Shown in pieces: positions 25,963 through 33,636 of a stretch of 64,000 nucleotides of DNA (position 1 is the stretch's first letter; each line of letters opens with the position of its first letter). Origin of the DNA: Scatomonas sp963649395 (GTDB lineage: Bacteria; Bacillota; Clostridia; Lachnospirales; Lachnospiraceae). Location of the stretch: positions 1 through 64,000 of the forward strand of contig CAVJHW010000001.1 in assembly GCA_963649395.1 (NCBI GenBank), in the 5' to 3' direction. The notes under the pieces are model-generated. The model was not told where the DNA came from. It did no database searches and saw only the letters and a list, made by a program, of their open reading frames with translations. Made by a program: the position numbers and the translations under genes.

Positions 25963-27080
25963 TCGTCTTTTGCCTCACTTTCCTTTGTTCTGTCGCCAGA
26001 ACCTGCTTTCCCGGTGGCATCTTCCAGCAGATCCGCCGCACCGACCTCCCCGGCGGCATCCTCTGCCGAATCCGCTGCACCGACCTCCCCGGTGGCATCC
26101 TCCGCCGGGTCCGCTGCACCGGCCTCTGTCAGTTCCAGGAAGACGTCTTCCAGGTTGGCCTTTTTGGTGGTCATCTCGAAAATGGGAAGGCCCTCAGAGG
26201 CGAAGGCCAGGGTCAGCTGGCCACAGATGGCCTGGACATTCGAAGCTTCCATCCCCTCTGCGGTTTCTGTGGAATTCTCCAGGTTGGCGGTGATATGGCA
26301 GATACCTGCTTCCTCCTGGATGGTCCAGCCGGACAAACCCTGAACACGGGGCAGGATGGCCTCAGCCTGGTCTTTGCCCGCCTGTACCCGGAAGGTGATG
26401 CCGCTGGAGGCGGTGAGCAGCTTCTCCAGGTTCTCCGGGGTGTCGAAGGCCACCAGCTTGCCCTTGGAAATGATCAGCACCTGCTCACAGACCGCCTGCA
26501 CCTCGGATAGAATATGGGAACTCAGGATCACGGTATGGCTTTTGCCCAGCTCCTTGATGAGGGTTCGAATCTCAATGATCTGGATGGGGTCCAGACCGAC
26601 GGTTGGCTCATCCAGGATGATGACCTGGGGATTGCCCATCAGGGCCTGGGCGATGCCCACCCGTTGGCGATAGCCCTTGGAAAGAGCTCCGATGAGGCGG
26701 TCGCTGACCTCTGTGATGCCGGTGCTTTCCATGACTGCGTCCAACTGGTCTGCCAGCTCCTTTTTCTTCAAACCCTTGGCTTCCCCTACGAAGGTCAGAT
26801 ATTCCAGGGGAGTCTCATTGACATAGACAGGGGGCTGCTCCGGCAGGTAGCCGATGAGAGCTTTGGCCTGCTCCGGCTGCTCCAAAATGTCAAAATCACC
26901 GATCTTGACAAATCCTTCCGTGGGGGAGAGACAGCCGGTCATAATGTTCATAGTGGTGGATTTCCCGGCTCCGTTGGGTCCCAGAAAGCCGTAGACATGT
27001 CCGTCTTCAATCTCGAAGGACAGGTCATTGACAGCCAGAAAGTCGCCATAGTATTTGGTTAAATGCGAAACCTGAATCAC
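25959..27080 (-). CDS. ABC transporter ATPase, GldA-like, with a repeat tail
   Basis: 373 aa. Walker A GPNGAGKSTT, the LPEQPPVY Q-loop region, signature LSKGYRQRVGIAQAL, Walker B VIILDEPTVGLD, and the H-loop (ILSSHILSE). Residues 1-310 are a normal ABC-2-type ATPase. The last ~55 residues are three copies of a 13-residue Gly/Ala/Asp/Glu unit (GEVGAAD-type) plus an acidic end, encoded by 39-bp tandem repeats. Start: GTG at 27080 with AAGGAGG 8 bp upstream. It is the first gene of the four-gene operon. Confidence 0.9.
   Translation of the reverse strand: MIQVSHLTKYYGDFLAVNDLSFEIEDGHVYGFLGPNGAGKSTTMNIMTGCLSPTEGFVKIGDFDILEQPEQAKALIGYLPEQPPVYVNETPLEYLTFVGEAKGLKKKELADQLDAVMESTGITEVSDRLIGALSKGYRQRVGIAQALMGNPQVIILDEPTVGLDPIQIIEIRTLIKELGKSHTVILSSHILSEVQAVCEQVLIISKGKLVAFDTPENLEKLLTASSGITFRVQAGKDQAEAILPRVQGLSGWTIQEEAGICHITANLENSTETAEGMEASNVQAICGQLTLAFASEGLPIFEMTTKKANLEDVFLELTEAGAADPAEDATGEVGAADSAEDAAGEVGAADLLEDATGKAGSGDRTKESEAKDE
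26014..26130. repeat. Three 39-bp tandem repeats inside the ATPase gene
   Basis: Units 26014-26052, 26053-26091 and 26092-26130, differing at a few bases each; each codes for 13 residues of the ATPase tail. Because 39 is a multiple of three, copy-number change would keep the frame. Confidence 0.8.
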
Positions 27081-27171
27081 TTGCGTTTCCTCCTTCTTGA
27101 TGGTCGCAGGGCCTTTTGAGCCCTAATTGTCACAAGTATAACAGTTAATTGTGTCCAAATGATGTTTGAGG

Positions 27172-27200
27172 TTGCCAACTTTGAGAAAATAATATATTAT
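27172..27200 (+). promoter_or_regulatory. Promoter of the CdaR-like regulator and aconitase-family gene
   Basis: TTGCCA at 27172-27177, 17-bp spacer, TATTAT at 27195-27200. The dispersed motif GGTTACAGTGTCAAAAG follows directly (27201-27217), covering the likely start of transcription. Confidence 0.55.
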
Positions 27201-27217
27201 GGTTACAGTGTCAAAAG
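27201..27217 (-). repeat. Copy of the dispersed 16-bp intergenic motif, reverse orientation
   Basis: GGTTACAGTGTCAAAAG, a perfect mirror of the consensus, lying between the divergent minus-strand ABC operon and the regulator gene. Confidence 0.6.
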
Positions 27218-27304
27218 GCCGAGTCCGCGACATGCTTGCGACGCAAGGCCGGTCCCTTTAGGGGCAGGTCGGCCCACCGGAGCTGGGGAAAGGAGTAGGA
27301 GAGA

Positions 27305-28438
27305 TTGGTTTCTTCACGAATCGTATGTAATATGATGAATGAGCTGCATGAGATTACCAGAACAGAGATCAGCCTCTGGGACAAGAAGGGTACCTTGCTT
27401 GTATCCACAGATCCGGAAGAGAAGGGAGAAAGGTCGGAGAATCAGGAAAAGCGGATGATACAGGAAATGCAGGAATTTCTCGCTTCCTCTGCGGATAGTC
27501 AGGTGCTGCAGAATCGGCATTTTTTCAAGATATACAAGGAAGAGACCGTGGCATATCTCCTGGTGACCCGGGGAAATGATGCTTATCTGACCGGTCGAAT
27601 TGCCGTCAGCGAGATCCGGAACCTCCTGTTGGCCAGCCGGGTACGCCTGGATAAGGACCATTTTATGCAAGAGCTCTTATCCGGTCAATTGCAAGAAAGG
27701 GATCTGAGGGAGAAGGCGGGAAAGCTTCGCATCGAGGAGAGGACCAAACGAGCCCTTTATGTGGCTCGAACCAAGGAAGAGAAGGATGCGGCAGCCCTGG
27801 AAACGATTCGGATGCTATTCGGAGCGGAGACAGGGTATTTTGTGGTGGAGATGGATGACCATCATATCGTCCTGGTGGGGGAATTGAAGGGGAAGGAGCC
27901 GGAGATCCAGCTGCAGCAAACGGCCCACACCCTGGTGGATACCCTGAATATGGAGGCTATGTCCTCCGTGCGGGTGGCTTACGGGGCACCGGCCCAGACG
28001 CTGAGAGATCTTCCCCGTGCCTACCAGGAGGCCAGGATGGCTTTGGAGGTGGGGCGAATCTTCTATTCCGACCGGAAGGTCATTTCTTATGAGAATCTGG
28101 GGCTTGGCAGGCTGATCTACCAGCTTCCCCAGCCCCTGTGTCAATTATTTCTGCAGGAAACCCTCAAGGGCAAGACTCTGGCAGATCTGGATGAGGAGAC
28201 CTTGACCATTATCCGTCGTTTTTTTGAAAATAATCTGAATATCTCGGAGACGGCCAGACAGCTCTATCTCCATCGCAATACTTTGGTTTATCGACTGGAG
28301 AAGATTGAGAAGCAGCTGGGACTGGACATCCGCCGCTTCGAGGAAGCTCTGACTCTGAAAATCGCTATGATGGTAGAAAGCTACCTGAAAGATATAAGGG
28401 AGAATCCCGGATCTACAACGAAGGAGGAAACAAAATGA
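27305..28438 (+). CDS. CdaR/PucR-type transcriptional regulator
   Basis: 377 aa. The N-terminal part (about 1-100) resembles a diacid-recognition domain (IVCNMMNELHEIT...WDKKGTLLVSTD), the middle is a GGDEF-like CdaR domain, and the C-terminus has the PucR-type helix-turn-helix (NNLNISETARQLYLHRNTL, near 315-335). Known: relatives such as E. coli CdaR sense sugar diacids or glycerate and activate the matching catabolic genes. Start: TTG 27305 after AAAGGAG/TAGGAG. Its stop overlaps the next gene's ATG (ATGA), so regulator and hydratase are co-made. Inference: it senses the hydratase substrate or a related acid. Confidence 0.82.
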   Translation: MVSSRIVCNMMNELHEITRTEISLWDKKGTLLVSTDPEEKGERSENQEKRMIQEMQEFLASSADSQVLQNRHFFKIYKEETVAYLLVTRGNDAYLTGRIAVSEIRNLLLASRVRLDKDHFMQELLSGQLQERDLREKAGKLRIEERTKRALYVARTKEEKDAAALETIRMLFGAETGYFVVEMDDHHIVLVGELKGKEPEIQLQQTAHTLVDTLNMEAMSSVRVAYGAPAQTLRDLPRAYQEARMALEVGRIFYSDRKVISYENLGLGRLIYQLPQPLCQLFLQETLKGKTLADLDEETLTIIRRFFENNLNISETARQLYLHRNTLVYRLEKIEKQLGLDIRRFEEALTLKIAMMVESYLKDIRENPGSTTKEETK

Positions 28439-30720
28439 TTCAGTTGTTTAACAGCGGTGCATACCTGGTGGATGGGAATCAGGTGATTCCGGCAGATGCC
28501 GATGCCGCAGCTAAGCTGCAGGCAGCAGCAGGGGTCAGCCCCAGCCCGGAGGAGGCCAGGAAGAATACCATTGCCTACGGAATTCTGGAGAGTCACAACA
28601 CCTCAGGCAATATGGAGGAATTGCAGATTAAGTTCGACAAGCTGACCTCCCATGATATTACCTTTGTAGGCATTATCCAGACAGCCCGGGCTTCCGGATT
28701 GGAGAAGTTTCCGGTACCCTATGTTCTGACCAACTGTCACAATTCCCTGTGCGCCGTGGGCGGGACCATCAATGAGGATGACCATATGTTTGGTCTGACC
28801 TGTGCCAAGAAGTACGGTGGTGTCTATGTACCGCCTCACCAGGCAGTCATCCACCAATTTGCCCGGGAAATGCTGGCAGGGGGCGGCAAGATGATTCTGG
28901 GTTCTGACTCCCATACTCGTTACGGAGCCCTGGGAACCATGGCCATGGGCGAGGGCGGTCCGGAGCTGGTAAAACAGCTGCTGAACAAGACCTATGACAT
29001 CTCCATGCCTGGGGTGGTTGGCATCTATCTGACCGGTGCTCCCCTTCCGGGAGTAGGTCCCCAGGACGTGGCCTTGGCCATCATCGGGGCGGTATTTGCC
29101 AATGGATATGTGAAGAATAAGGTGATGGAGTTTGTAGGTCCCGGCGTAGCCAGCCTAAGCGCTGATTTCCGAATCGGCGTGGACGTTATGACCACAGAGA
29201 CCACCTGCCTGTCCTCCATCTGGAAGACGGATCAGAAGATCGAGGAGTTCTATGACATTCATGGCCGCAGCGAGGATTATAAGGAGCTGAATCCGGGGGC
29301 AGTGGCCTATTACGACGGCATGGTTTTGGTGGAGCTGGACAAGATCAAACCCATGATCGCCATGCCCTTCCATCCCAGCAATACTTATACCATCGAAGAA
29401 GTGAACCAGAACCTGGGGGATATCCTGGAGGATGTGGAGAAGCGGGCTTTGGTATCTCTGGGAGGCAAGGTGCCCTATAGCCTGAAGAATAAGGTTCATA
29501 ATGGAAGACTTCTGGTAGACCAGGGAATCATCGCGGGCTGTGCCGGTGGCGGCTTCGAAAATATCTGTGACGCAGCGGATATCCTGCGGGGTCACAGCAT
29601 CGGATCCGACGCCTTTACCTTAAGCATATATCCCGCCAGCACCCCCATTTACATGGAGCTGGCTAAAAATGGCATTTTGGCAGACTTGATGGAGACCGGC
29701 GCCATTGTCAAAACCGCCTTCTGCGGACCCTGCTTCGGTGCGGGGGATACCCCGGCCAACAATGCATTTTCCATCCGTCATTCTACCCGCAACTTCCCCA
29801 ACCGGGAGGGCTCCAAGATCCAGAACGGTCAGATTTCTTCCGTGGCTCTTATGGACGCCCGATCCATTGCGGCTACGGCAGCCAACAAGGGTTATCTTAC
29901 TCCGGCTACGGAATTTGCAGGAGAGTACAGACATCCGCTGTACCACTTTGACAGCAATATCTATGCCAACCGTGTCTTCGACAGCAAGGGGGTAGCGGAT
30001 CCCTCTGTGGAGATTCAATTTGGCCCCAATATTAAGGACTGGCCGTCTATGCCCAAGCTGGCAGAGAACCTGGTCCTGAAGGTGGTATCGGAGATTCATG
30101 ATCCCGTCACCACTACAGATGAACTGATCCCCTCCGGTGAGACCTCTTCCTATCGGTCTAACCCCCTGGGATTGGCAGAATTCACCCTGTCCAGAAAGGA
30201 TCCGGCTTACGTAGGCCGGGCCAAGGAAGTGCAGCAGGCAGAGAAGGCTCTGGAGGAAGGCAAGAATCCGGCAGAGGCTTTGGCTGAGCTGCAGCCGGTA
30301 TTGGACCGGATCACGGCAGAGGATCCCGCTGTATCCCATGAGAATCTGGGCATCGGCTCCACCATCTTTGCGGTAAAGCCCGGAGATGGCTCTGCCCGTG
30401 AGCAGGCAGCCTCCTGCCAGAAGGTTCTGGGGGGATGGGCCAATATCGCCAATGAATATGCCACCAAGCGCTATCGGTCTAACCTCATCAACTGGGGCAT
30501 GCTGCCCCTGCTGATTCCCGCCGGGGATCTGCCCTTCCAAAATGGCGATTATATCTTCCTGCCCCGGATCCGCCAGGCTGTGGCAGACAAGGCAGAGACC
30601 ATCACCGCCTATGTGGTCAAAGACGGCCTGCATAAGTTTGACCTCAAGCTGGGAGACTTGACCGACGACGAGAGAGAGATCATCCTCAAGGGCTGCCTCA
30701 TCAATTACTACAGAGGTTGA
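28435..30720 (+). CDS. Aconitase-family hydratase, YbhJ-like
   Basis: 761 aa. Clear aconitase-superfamily protein: GSDSHTRYGALGTMAMGEGG, GAVFANGYVKNKVMEF, and the Fe-S ligand stretches AGCAGGGFENI and CGPCFGAGDTPAN, which supply the three cluster cysteines. C-terminal swivel-domain features include the late RSNLINWGMLPL. AAGGAGG lies 9 bp before the ATG. The sequence departs from canonical AcnA/AcnB and from LeuC and looks closest to the long YbhJ-like group, whose substrate is unknown. It may act as a true aconitase, or as a hydratase for another tricarboxylic or sugar acid, as the co-transcribed CdaR-like gene hints. Its 3' end overlaps the convergent rlu gene by 20 bp. Confidence 0.88.
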   Translation: MIQLFNSGAYLVDGNQVIPADADAAAKLQAAAGVSPSPEEARKNTIAYGILESHNTSGNMEELQIKFDKLTSHDITFVGIIQTARASGLEKFPVPYVLTNCHNSLCAVGGTINEDDHMFGLTCAKKYGGVYVPPHQAVIHQFAREMLAGGGKMILGSDSHTRYGALGTMAMGEGGPELVKQLLNKTYDISMPGVVGIYLTGAPLPGVGPQDVALAIIGAVFANGYVKNKVMEFVGPGVASLSADFRIGVDVMTTETTCLSSIWKTDQKIEEFYDIHGRSEDYKELNPGAVAYYDGMVLVELDKIKPMIAMPFHPSNTYTIEEVNQNLGDILEDVEKRALVSLGGKVPYSLKNKVHNGRLLVDQGIIAGCAGGGFENICDAADILRGHSIGSDAFTLSIYPASTPIYMELAKNGILADLMETGAIVKTAFCGPCFGAGDTPANNAFSIRHSTRNFPNREGSKIQNGQISSVALMDARSIAATAANKGYLTPATEFAGEYRHPLYHFDSNIYANRVFDSKGVADPSVEIQFGPNIKDWPSMPKLAENLVLKVVSEIHDPVTTTDELIPSGETSSYRSNPLGLAEFTLSRKDPAYVGRAKEVQQAEKALEEGKNPAEALAELQPVLDRITAEDPAVSHENLGIGSTIFAVKPGDGSAREQAASCQKVLGGWANIANEYATKRYRSNLINWGMLPLLIPAGDLPFQNGDYIFLPRIRQAVADKAETITAYVVKDGLHKFDLKLGDLTDDEREIILKGCLINYYRG

Positions 30721-31507
30721 CAGGTGGGCTCATCCGAAAAGACGCGAAGGCGCTGCCCTTGGGCACAACCTGATATTCCAGTTTCTTACCTGTGCTGGGA
30801 TGGTGAAAGGCTAGGCGATAAGCACAGAGAGCCAGAGCGGCAGAGGTCGAGCTCCTTGCAGCCCTGCCGCAGGCAGAAGGATTTTCTGTATTCTCGGGAG
30901 CCCTTGTCGTATCACCCCTGTCTGGGTCCGGATGGTACTTGCAATCCCCCACCAGGGGCAGGCCGGCATGAGCCAGCTGTACCCGGATCTGGTGGTGGCG
31001 TCCGGTGACCAGATGGATCTTCAACAGGGACTGATTTCGTGTAGGGTCAGTCTGCAGGCAGGTGTAGTTAAGAATTGCCTTTTTGGCTCCTTGGGTGCCT
31101 GGCTTCACCACCGCTGACCGATTCTGACGCCCGTCCCGCAGCAGATGATCGGTGAGGGTGCCTTCCTTTGCCGAAGGGATTCCGTCCACAACTGCCAGAT
31201 ATTCCTTGGAGAGGGAATCAGAGGAAAGCTGGGCCGACAGGGAGGCCGCAGCCTGTTTTGTTTTGGCAAAGACCAGAAGTCCCTCCACCGGCTGATCCAG
31301 CCGATGCACGACACCCAGATAAGGAAGGGCCCGATGGACGCTTGGCATCCTGGACTGGCTCAAAGACAAGTAATTCAAGAGCAGGTGCTCCAGATCCATG
31401 GCACCTGCTCCTTTGCTTTGTACAGCGACTCCGGCGGGCTTGCAGACCACCAGAAGATCGTCATCTTCATCCATAATATCCTGGGGATTTAATGTTATTC
31501 TACGCAT
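30701..31507 (-). CDS. RluA-family pseudouridine synthase
   Basis: 268 aa. Catalytic Asp in GVVHRLDQPVEGLLVFAKT (family consensus HRLD), the preceding DEDDDLLVVCKPAG, and the terminal LVTGRHHQIRVQLAHAG/PLVGDCKY motifs. There is no S4 domain, as in RluA/TruC-type members; the RNA target is unknown. A Pro-Val-Glu replaces the more usual Thr-Ser after HRLD. Start is uncertain: the ATG at 31507 lies only 6 bp after a TATAGT -10-like hexamer, while the ATG at 31474 is the alternative. It overlaps the hydratase gene tail-to-tail. Confidence 0.85.
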   Translation of the reverse strand: MRRITLNPQDIMDEDDDLLVVCKPAGVAVQSKGAGAMDLEHLLLNYLSLSQSRMPSVHRALPYLGVVHRLDQPVEGLLVFAKTKQAAASLSAQLSSDSLSKEYLAVVDGIPSAKEGTLTDHLLRDGRQNRSAVVKPGTQGAKKAILNYTCLQTDPTRNQSLLKIHLVTGRHHQIRVQLAHAGLPLVGDCKYHPDPDRGDTTRAPENTENPSACGRAARSSTSAALALCAYRLAFHHPSTGKKLEYQVVPKGSAFASFRMSPPVNLCSN

Positions 31508-31513
31508 GGTTCC

Positions 31514-31542
31514 ACTATAGTACCAAGGACAAAAAAAAGCAA
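31514..31542 (-). promoter_or_regulatory. Possible promoter of the rluA-family gene inside a terminator
   Basis: On the minus strand TTGCTT (31542-31537), 17-bp spacer, TATAGT (31519-31514). The -35 overlaps the terminator of the upstream locus, and transcription would begin at or next to the first ATG. Confidence 0.4.
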
Positions 31543-31561
31543 CCCTGAGAGTGGGGCTGCT
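31531..31561 (-). terminator. Intrinsic terminator on the minus strand
   Basis: AGCAGCCC (31561-31554) and GGGTTGCT (31545-31538) form an eight-pair stem with one G-U pair, followed by a run of eight T. It ends whatever is transcribed from the promoter at 32265-32237. Confidence 0.75.
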
Positions 31562-31966
31562 ATTCCAAGAGGACGCTCTGACAGCCGCCCTACCAAACAT
31601 TCATCTGATAAAACGGCTGTCCTAGTGTTCTTCTTTATTCAATTTTAATCCTCATATCTAATGAAACTTTGTTATTGTCGGCTACTGTCCATTCCCTGCC
31701 TCGTAAGACTTCTGTCCTTTCCTATGGAATCCAAGGTTCCTCACGGAATTCACTGCTTACTTAGAAAGTTCATATGATTCTCTATATAGATAATAAAAAG
31801 TTTTCAATCATAATTCTCCCATTATGATATCCCAACCGTTCTGACTTATAACCTCTTCATGCAGATTACTTCAAATGCACTATCGAAAATAAAAGACTCA
31901 TACTTTGACTACCTGTACCTGCAATTCCGACTCATAAGAAAGAAGGGCTTTTCTCTTACCGTTTCT

Positions 31967-32032
31967 TTACACGGTTTGAAAAATCTTCCTATTATTGTTG
32001 TGGTATGTATTCAATACGAGTGCCAGCTTCAT
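31967..32032 (-). CDS. Possible 21-residue ORF coupled to the 47-residue ORF
   Basis: Its ATG overlaps the stop of the upstream small ORF (ATGA), with AAAGGT upstream. The peptide would be MKLALVL...FQTV. Nothing else supports it. Confidence 0.2.
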   Translation of the reverse strand: MKLALVLNTYHNNNRKIFQTV

Positions 32033-32172
32033 ATTACCTTTTGCTTATCATCATCTCCACTGGATGACGATCCTCTTCGCATCTTCTTCTTAAAAGGTCT
32101 CTCTAGCGGGGAACTGCTGTGCAATACCACTCTCATATTGAAGGATAGATTCTGACTGTACCATTGGACCAT
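32029..32172 (-). CDS. Small hypothetical protein, 47 aa
   Basis: ATG at 32172 with a very strong AAGGAGGT directly before it (unusually close: no gap). The peptide starts MVQWYSQNLSFNM and has a basic centre (RPFKKKMRR) followed by an SSSSGDDDK tail; no signal peptide or membrane segment. It lies about 60 nt downstream of a near-perfect promoter. I do not recognise it. The tight spacing of the ribosome site leaves doubt about translation. Confidence 0.35.
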   Translation of the reverse strand: MVQWYSQNLSFNMRVVLHSSSPLERPFKKKMRRGSSSSGDDDKQKVI

Positions 32173-32236
32173 ACCTCCTTCTTTTATTTTCCTGATCTTC
32201 TTATCAGGTTCCCCTTGTCTCTCTTGGGTTGACTTT

Positions 32237-32265
32237 ATAATAGCAGAAGTGGGATGATTTGTCAA
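32237..32265 (-). promoter_or_regulatory. Strong minus-strand promoter of the unidentified locus
   Basis: TTGACA (32265-32260), 17-bp spacer, TATTAT (32242-32237) with TGC before it. Confidence 0.75.
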
Positions 32266-32392
32266 CACTTTTTTGAAAAACATGTAAATATTTTTTGCTA
32301 ACAGAAAAATAAAATAGGATGAAAATACGCAAATATATATACAATATAAAATATTCAGATAATAATAGGGAAAGAAGGGAGGGAGTTTTTAC

Positions 32393-32421
32393 TTGCAAAA
32401 GGAGTTTCCCTGTACTATACT
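32393..32421 (+). promoter_or_regulatory. Promoter of the sugar-binding lipoprotein gene
   Basis: TTGCAA at 32393-32398, 17-bp spacer, TATACT at 32416-32421. The 125 bp between this and the opposite promoter are very AT-rich. Confidence 0.7.
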
Positions 32422-32454
32422 GAGGCAGAGTGAGGGAAATGGAAAGGATATAAG

Positions 32455-33570
32455 ATGCAGGGAACGTCAAGAGGAAGAGTAAGAGGGATTCTGAGCCTTT
32501 GCCTGGCAGCATCAATCTGTACGGCCTGTGGGGGAGGTGCAGCTGAGTCCCTGTCCGGAAGTGAGGCGGTGGTTTCGGAGACCAGTATTTCCACAATGGA
32601 GCAGGAGATCACTCTGCCGGAGGATCAGAAGCTGACGGTGGATTATACCGATGTCACCGGCGTAGAGGTGGAGGCGGGTGCCAGTCTGGCCGTGGTGGTA
32701 AAGGGGCTGGACAGCAGCTACTGGAAGGCAGTGAAGGAGGGAGCTGCGGCAGCCCTTGATGCGATCAATGAATATCTGGGATACAGGGGATCGGATAAGG
32801 TTCAGATGACCTTCGAGGGACCGGCCAGTGACACGGATGTGGACACTCAGATCAATACCATAGATGCCGTATTGGCAGAGAATCCCACGGCTCTTTGCCT
32901 GGCGGCCATTGATAGGAATTCCTGTCAGGCCCAGCTGGAGAGCGCCCGGGAAAGTGAGATACCGGTGGTTATGCTGGATTCCGGTGTGAAGAGTGATCTG
33001 GCGGTATCTTCCTGCCTGACGGATAATGAGGCCGCAGGGGCTTGTGCGGCGCAGAAGCTTTGCCAGGCCCTTGGAGATTCGGGAGAGATCGCAATTGTGG
33101 CACATATGAAGAATACGCAGACAAGTGCGGACCGTGTGTCAGGCTTTCGGCAGGAGCTGGATCAGAACCATCCTCAGGTTTCCGTGGCGGAGATCCTCTA
33201 CGAAAATGAGGATGAGACCCTGGCCGAAGCTTTGTCTTATCTGCTGGAAGCCTATCCCGACTTAGATGGAATCTTCTGTACCAATGAGACTATGGCGGAG
33301 GAGACTCTGGATGTTCTTGCTGATAGGGAAAGAGAGGACATTTCATTGGTTGGCTTTGACGCAGGCAAGAAACAGATCAATGCTATCCGGGAAGGCAGGG
33401 AATATGGAAGTGTCTGCCAGAATCCTTATGGTATGGGCTATGTCTCTGTTATGGCAGCCCTTCGGGCGGCAGCCGGACAGACGGTGGATTCCTACATTGA
33501 TTCGGGCTATCAATGGATTGACCAGACCAATATAGATCTGGAGGAAAATCAGAAATATTTGTACCAATAG
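32455..33570 (+). CDS. Sugar-type ABC substrate-binding lipoprotein
   Basis: 371 aa. A lipoprotein signal peptide ends in ICTAC-GGG, so Cys at about residue 24 would be lipidated. The mature part (about 70-345) is a Peripla_BP_4 domain like RbsB: SLAVVVKGLDSSYWKAVKEG, LCLAAIDRN, VVMLDSGVK, ISLVGFDAGK, QNPYGMGYVSV. Known: such proteins bind sugars, autoinducer-2 or related ligands for ABC import or for sensor kinases. No permease or ATPase gene is adjacent, so it may serve a transporter elsewhere or a sensory role. AAGGA lies 8 bp before ATG. Confidence 0.87.
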   Translation: MQGTSRGRVRGILSLCLAASICTACGGGAAESLSGSEAVVSETSISTMEQEITLPEDQKLTVDYTDVTGVEVEAGASLAVVVKGLDSSYWKAVKEGAAAALDAINEYLGYRGSDKVQMTFEGPASDTDVDTQINTIDAVLAENPTALCLAAIDRNSCQAQLESARESEIPVVMLDSGVKSDLAVSSCLTDNEAAGACAAQKLCQALGDSGEIAIVAHMKNTQTSADRVSGFRQELDQNHPQVSVAEILYENEDETLAEALSYLLEAYPDLDGIFCTNETMAEETLDVLADREREDISLVGFDAGKKQINAIREGREYGSVCQNPYGMGYVSVMAALRAAAGQTVDSYIDSGYQWIDQTNIDLEENQKYLYQ

Positions 33571-33576
33571 ACAGGC

Positions 33577-33613
33577 GGCTGGTTTAACGCGGAAGGTTAA
33601 ACCAGCCTTTGCT
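33577..33613 (+). terminator. Terminator of the lipoprotein gene
   Basis: A 12-bp GGCTGGTTTAAC/GTTAAACCAGCC hairpin with a 7-nt loop, then TTTGCTGTTT. Confidence 0.85.
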
Positions 33614-33636
33614 GTTTGCAGAGAGAGATGATCTGG

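Larger units (their letters stand above)
31531..32230 (-). ncRNA. Unidentified ~700-nt transcript, perhaps a structured RNA
   Basis: This AT-rich, gene-poor stretch has a near-consensus minus-strand promoter at one end and an intrinsic terminator at the other. Stop codons occur at about the random rate in the minus-strand frame I followed through it, so no long protein is made from it. Minus-strand hairpins: CCTGAT/ATCAGG just upstream of the small ORF, ACCGT/ACGGT, a perfect 8-bp ATCATAAT/ATTATGAT, and an 8-bp GACAGCCG/CGGCTGTC (forward 31580-31587 with 31614-31621). Only its first part carries a plausible small ORF. Candidates are a large ornate bacterial RNA, a dual-function RNA, or an untranslated leftover of a degraded gene. 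I recognise no known RNA family in it. Confidence 0.4.

Noticed and set aside
31859..32155. 98-residue plus-strand open frame in the gene-poor locus
   Set aside because: No ribosome site before its ATG, no plus-strand promoter, and an implausible composition; the transcription signals there are on the minus strand.
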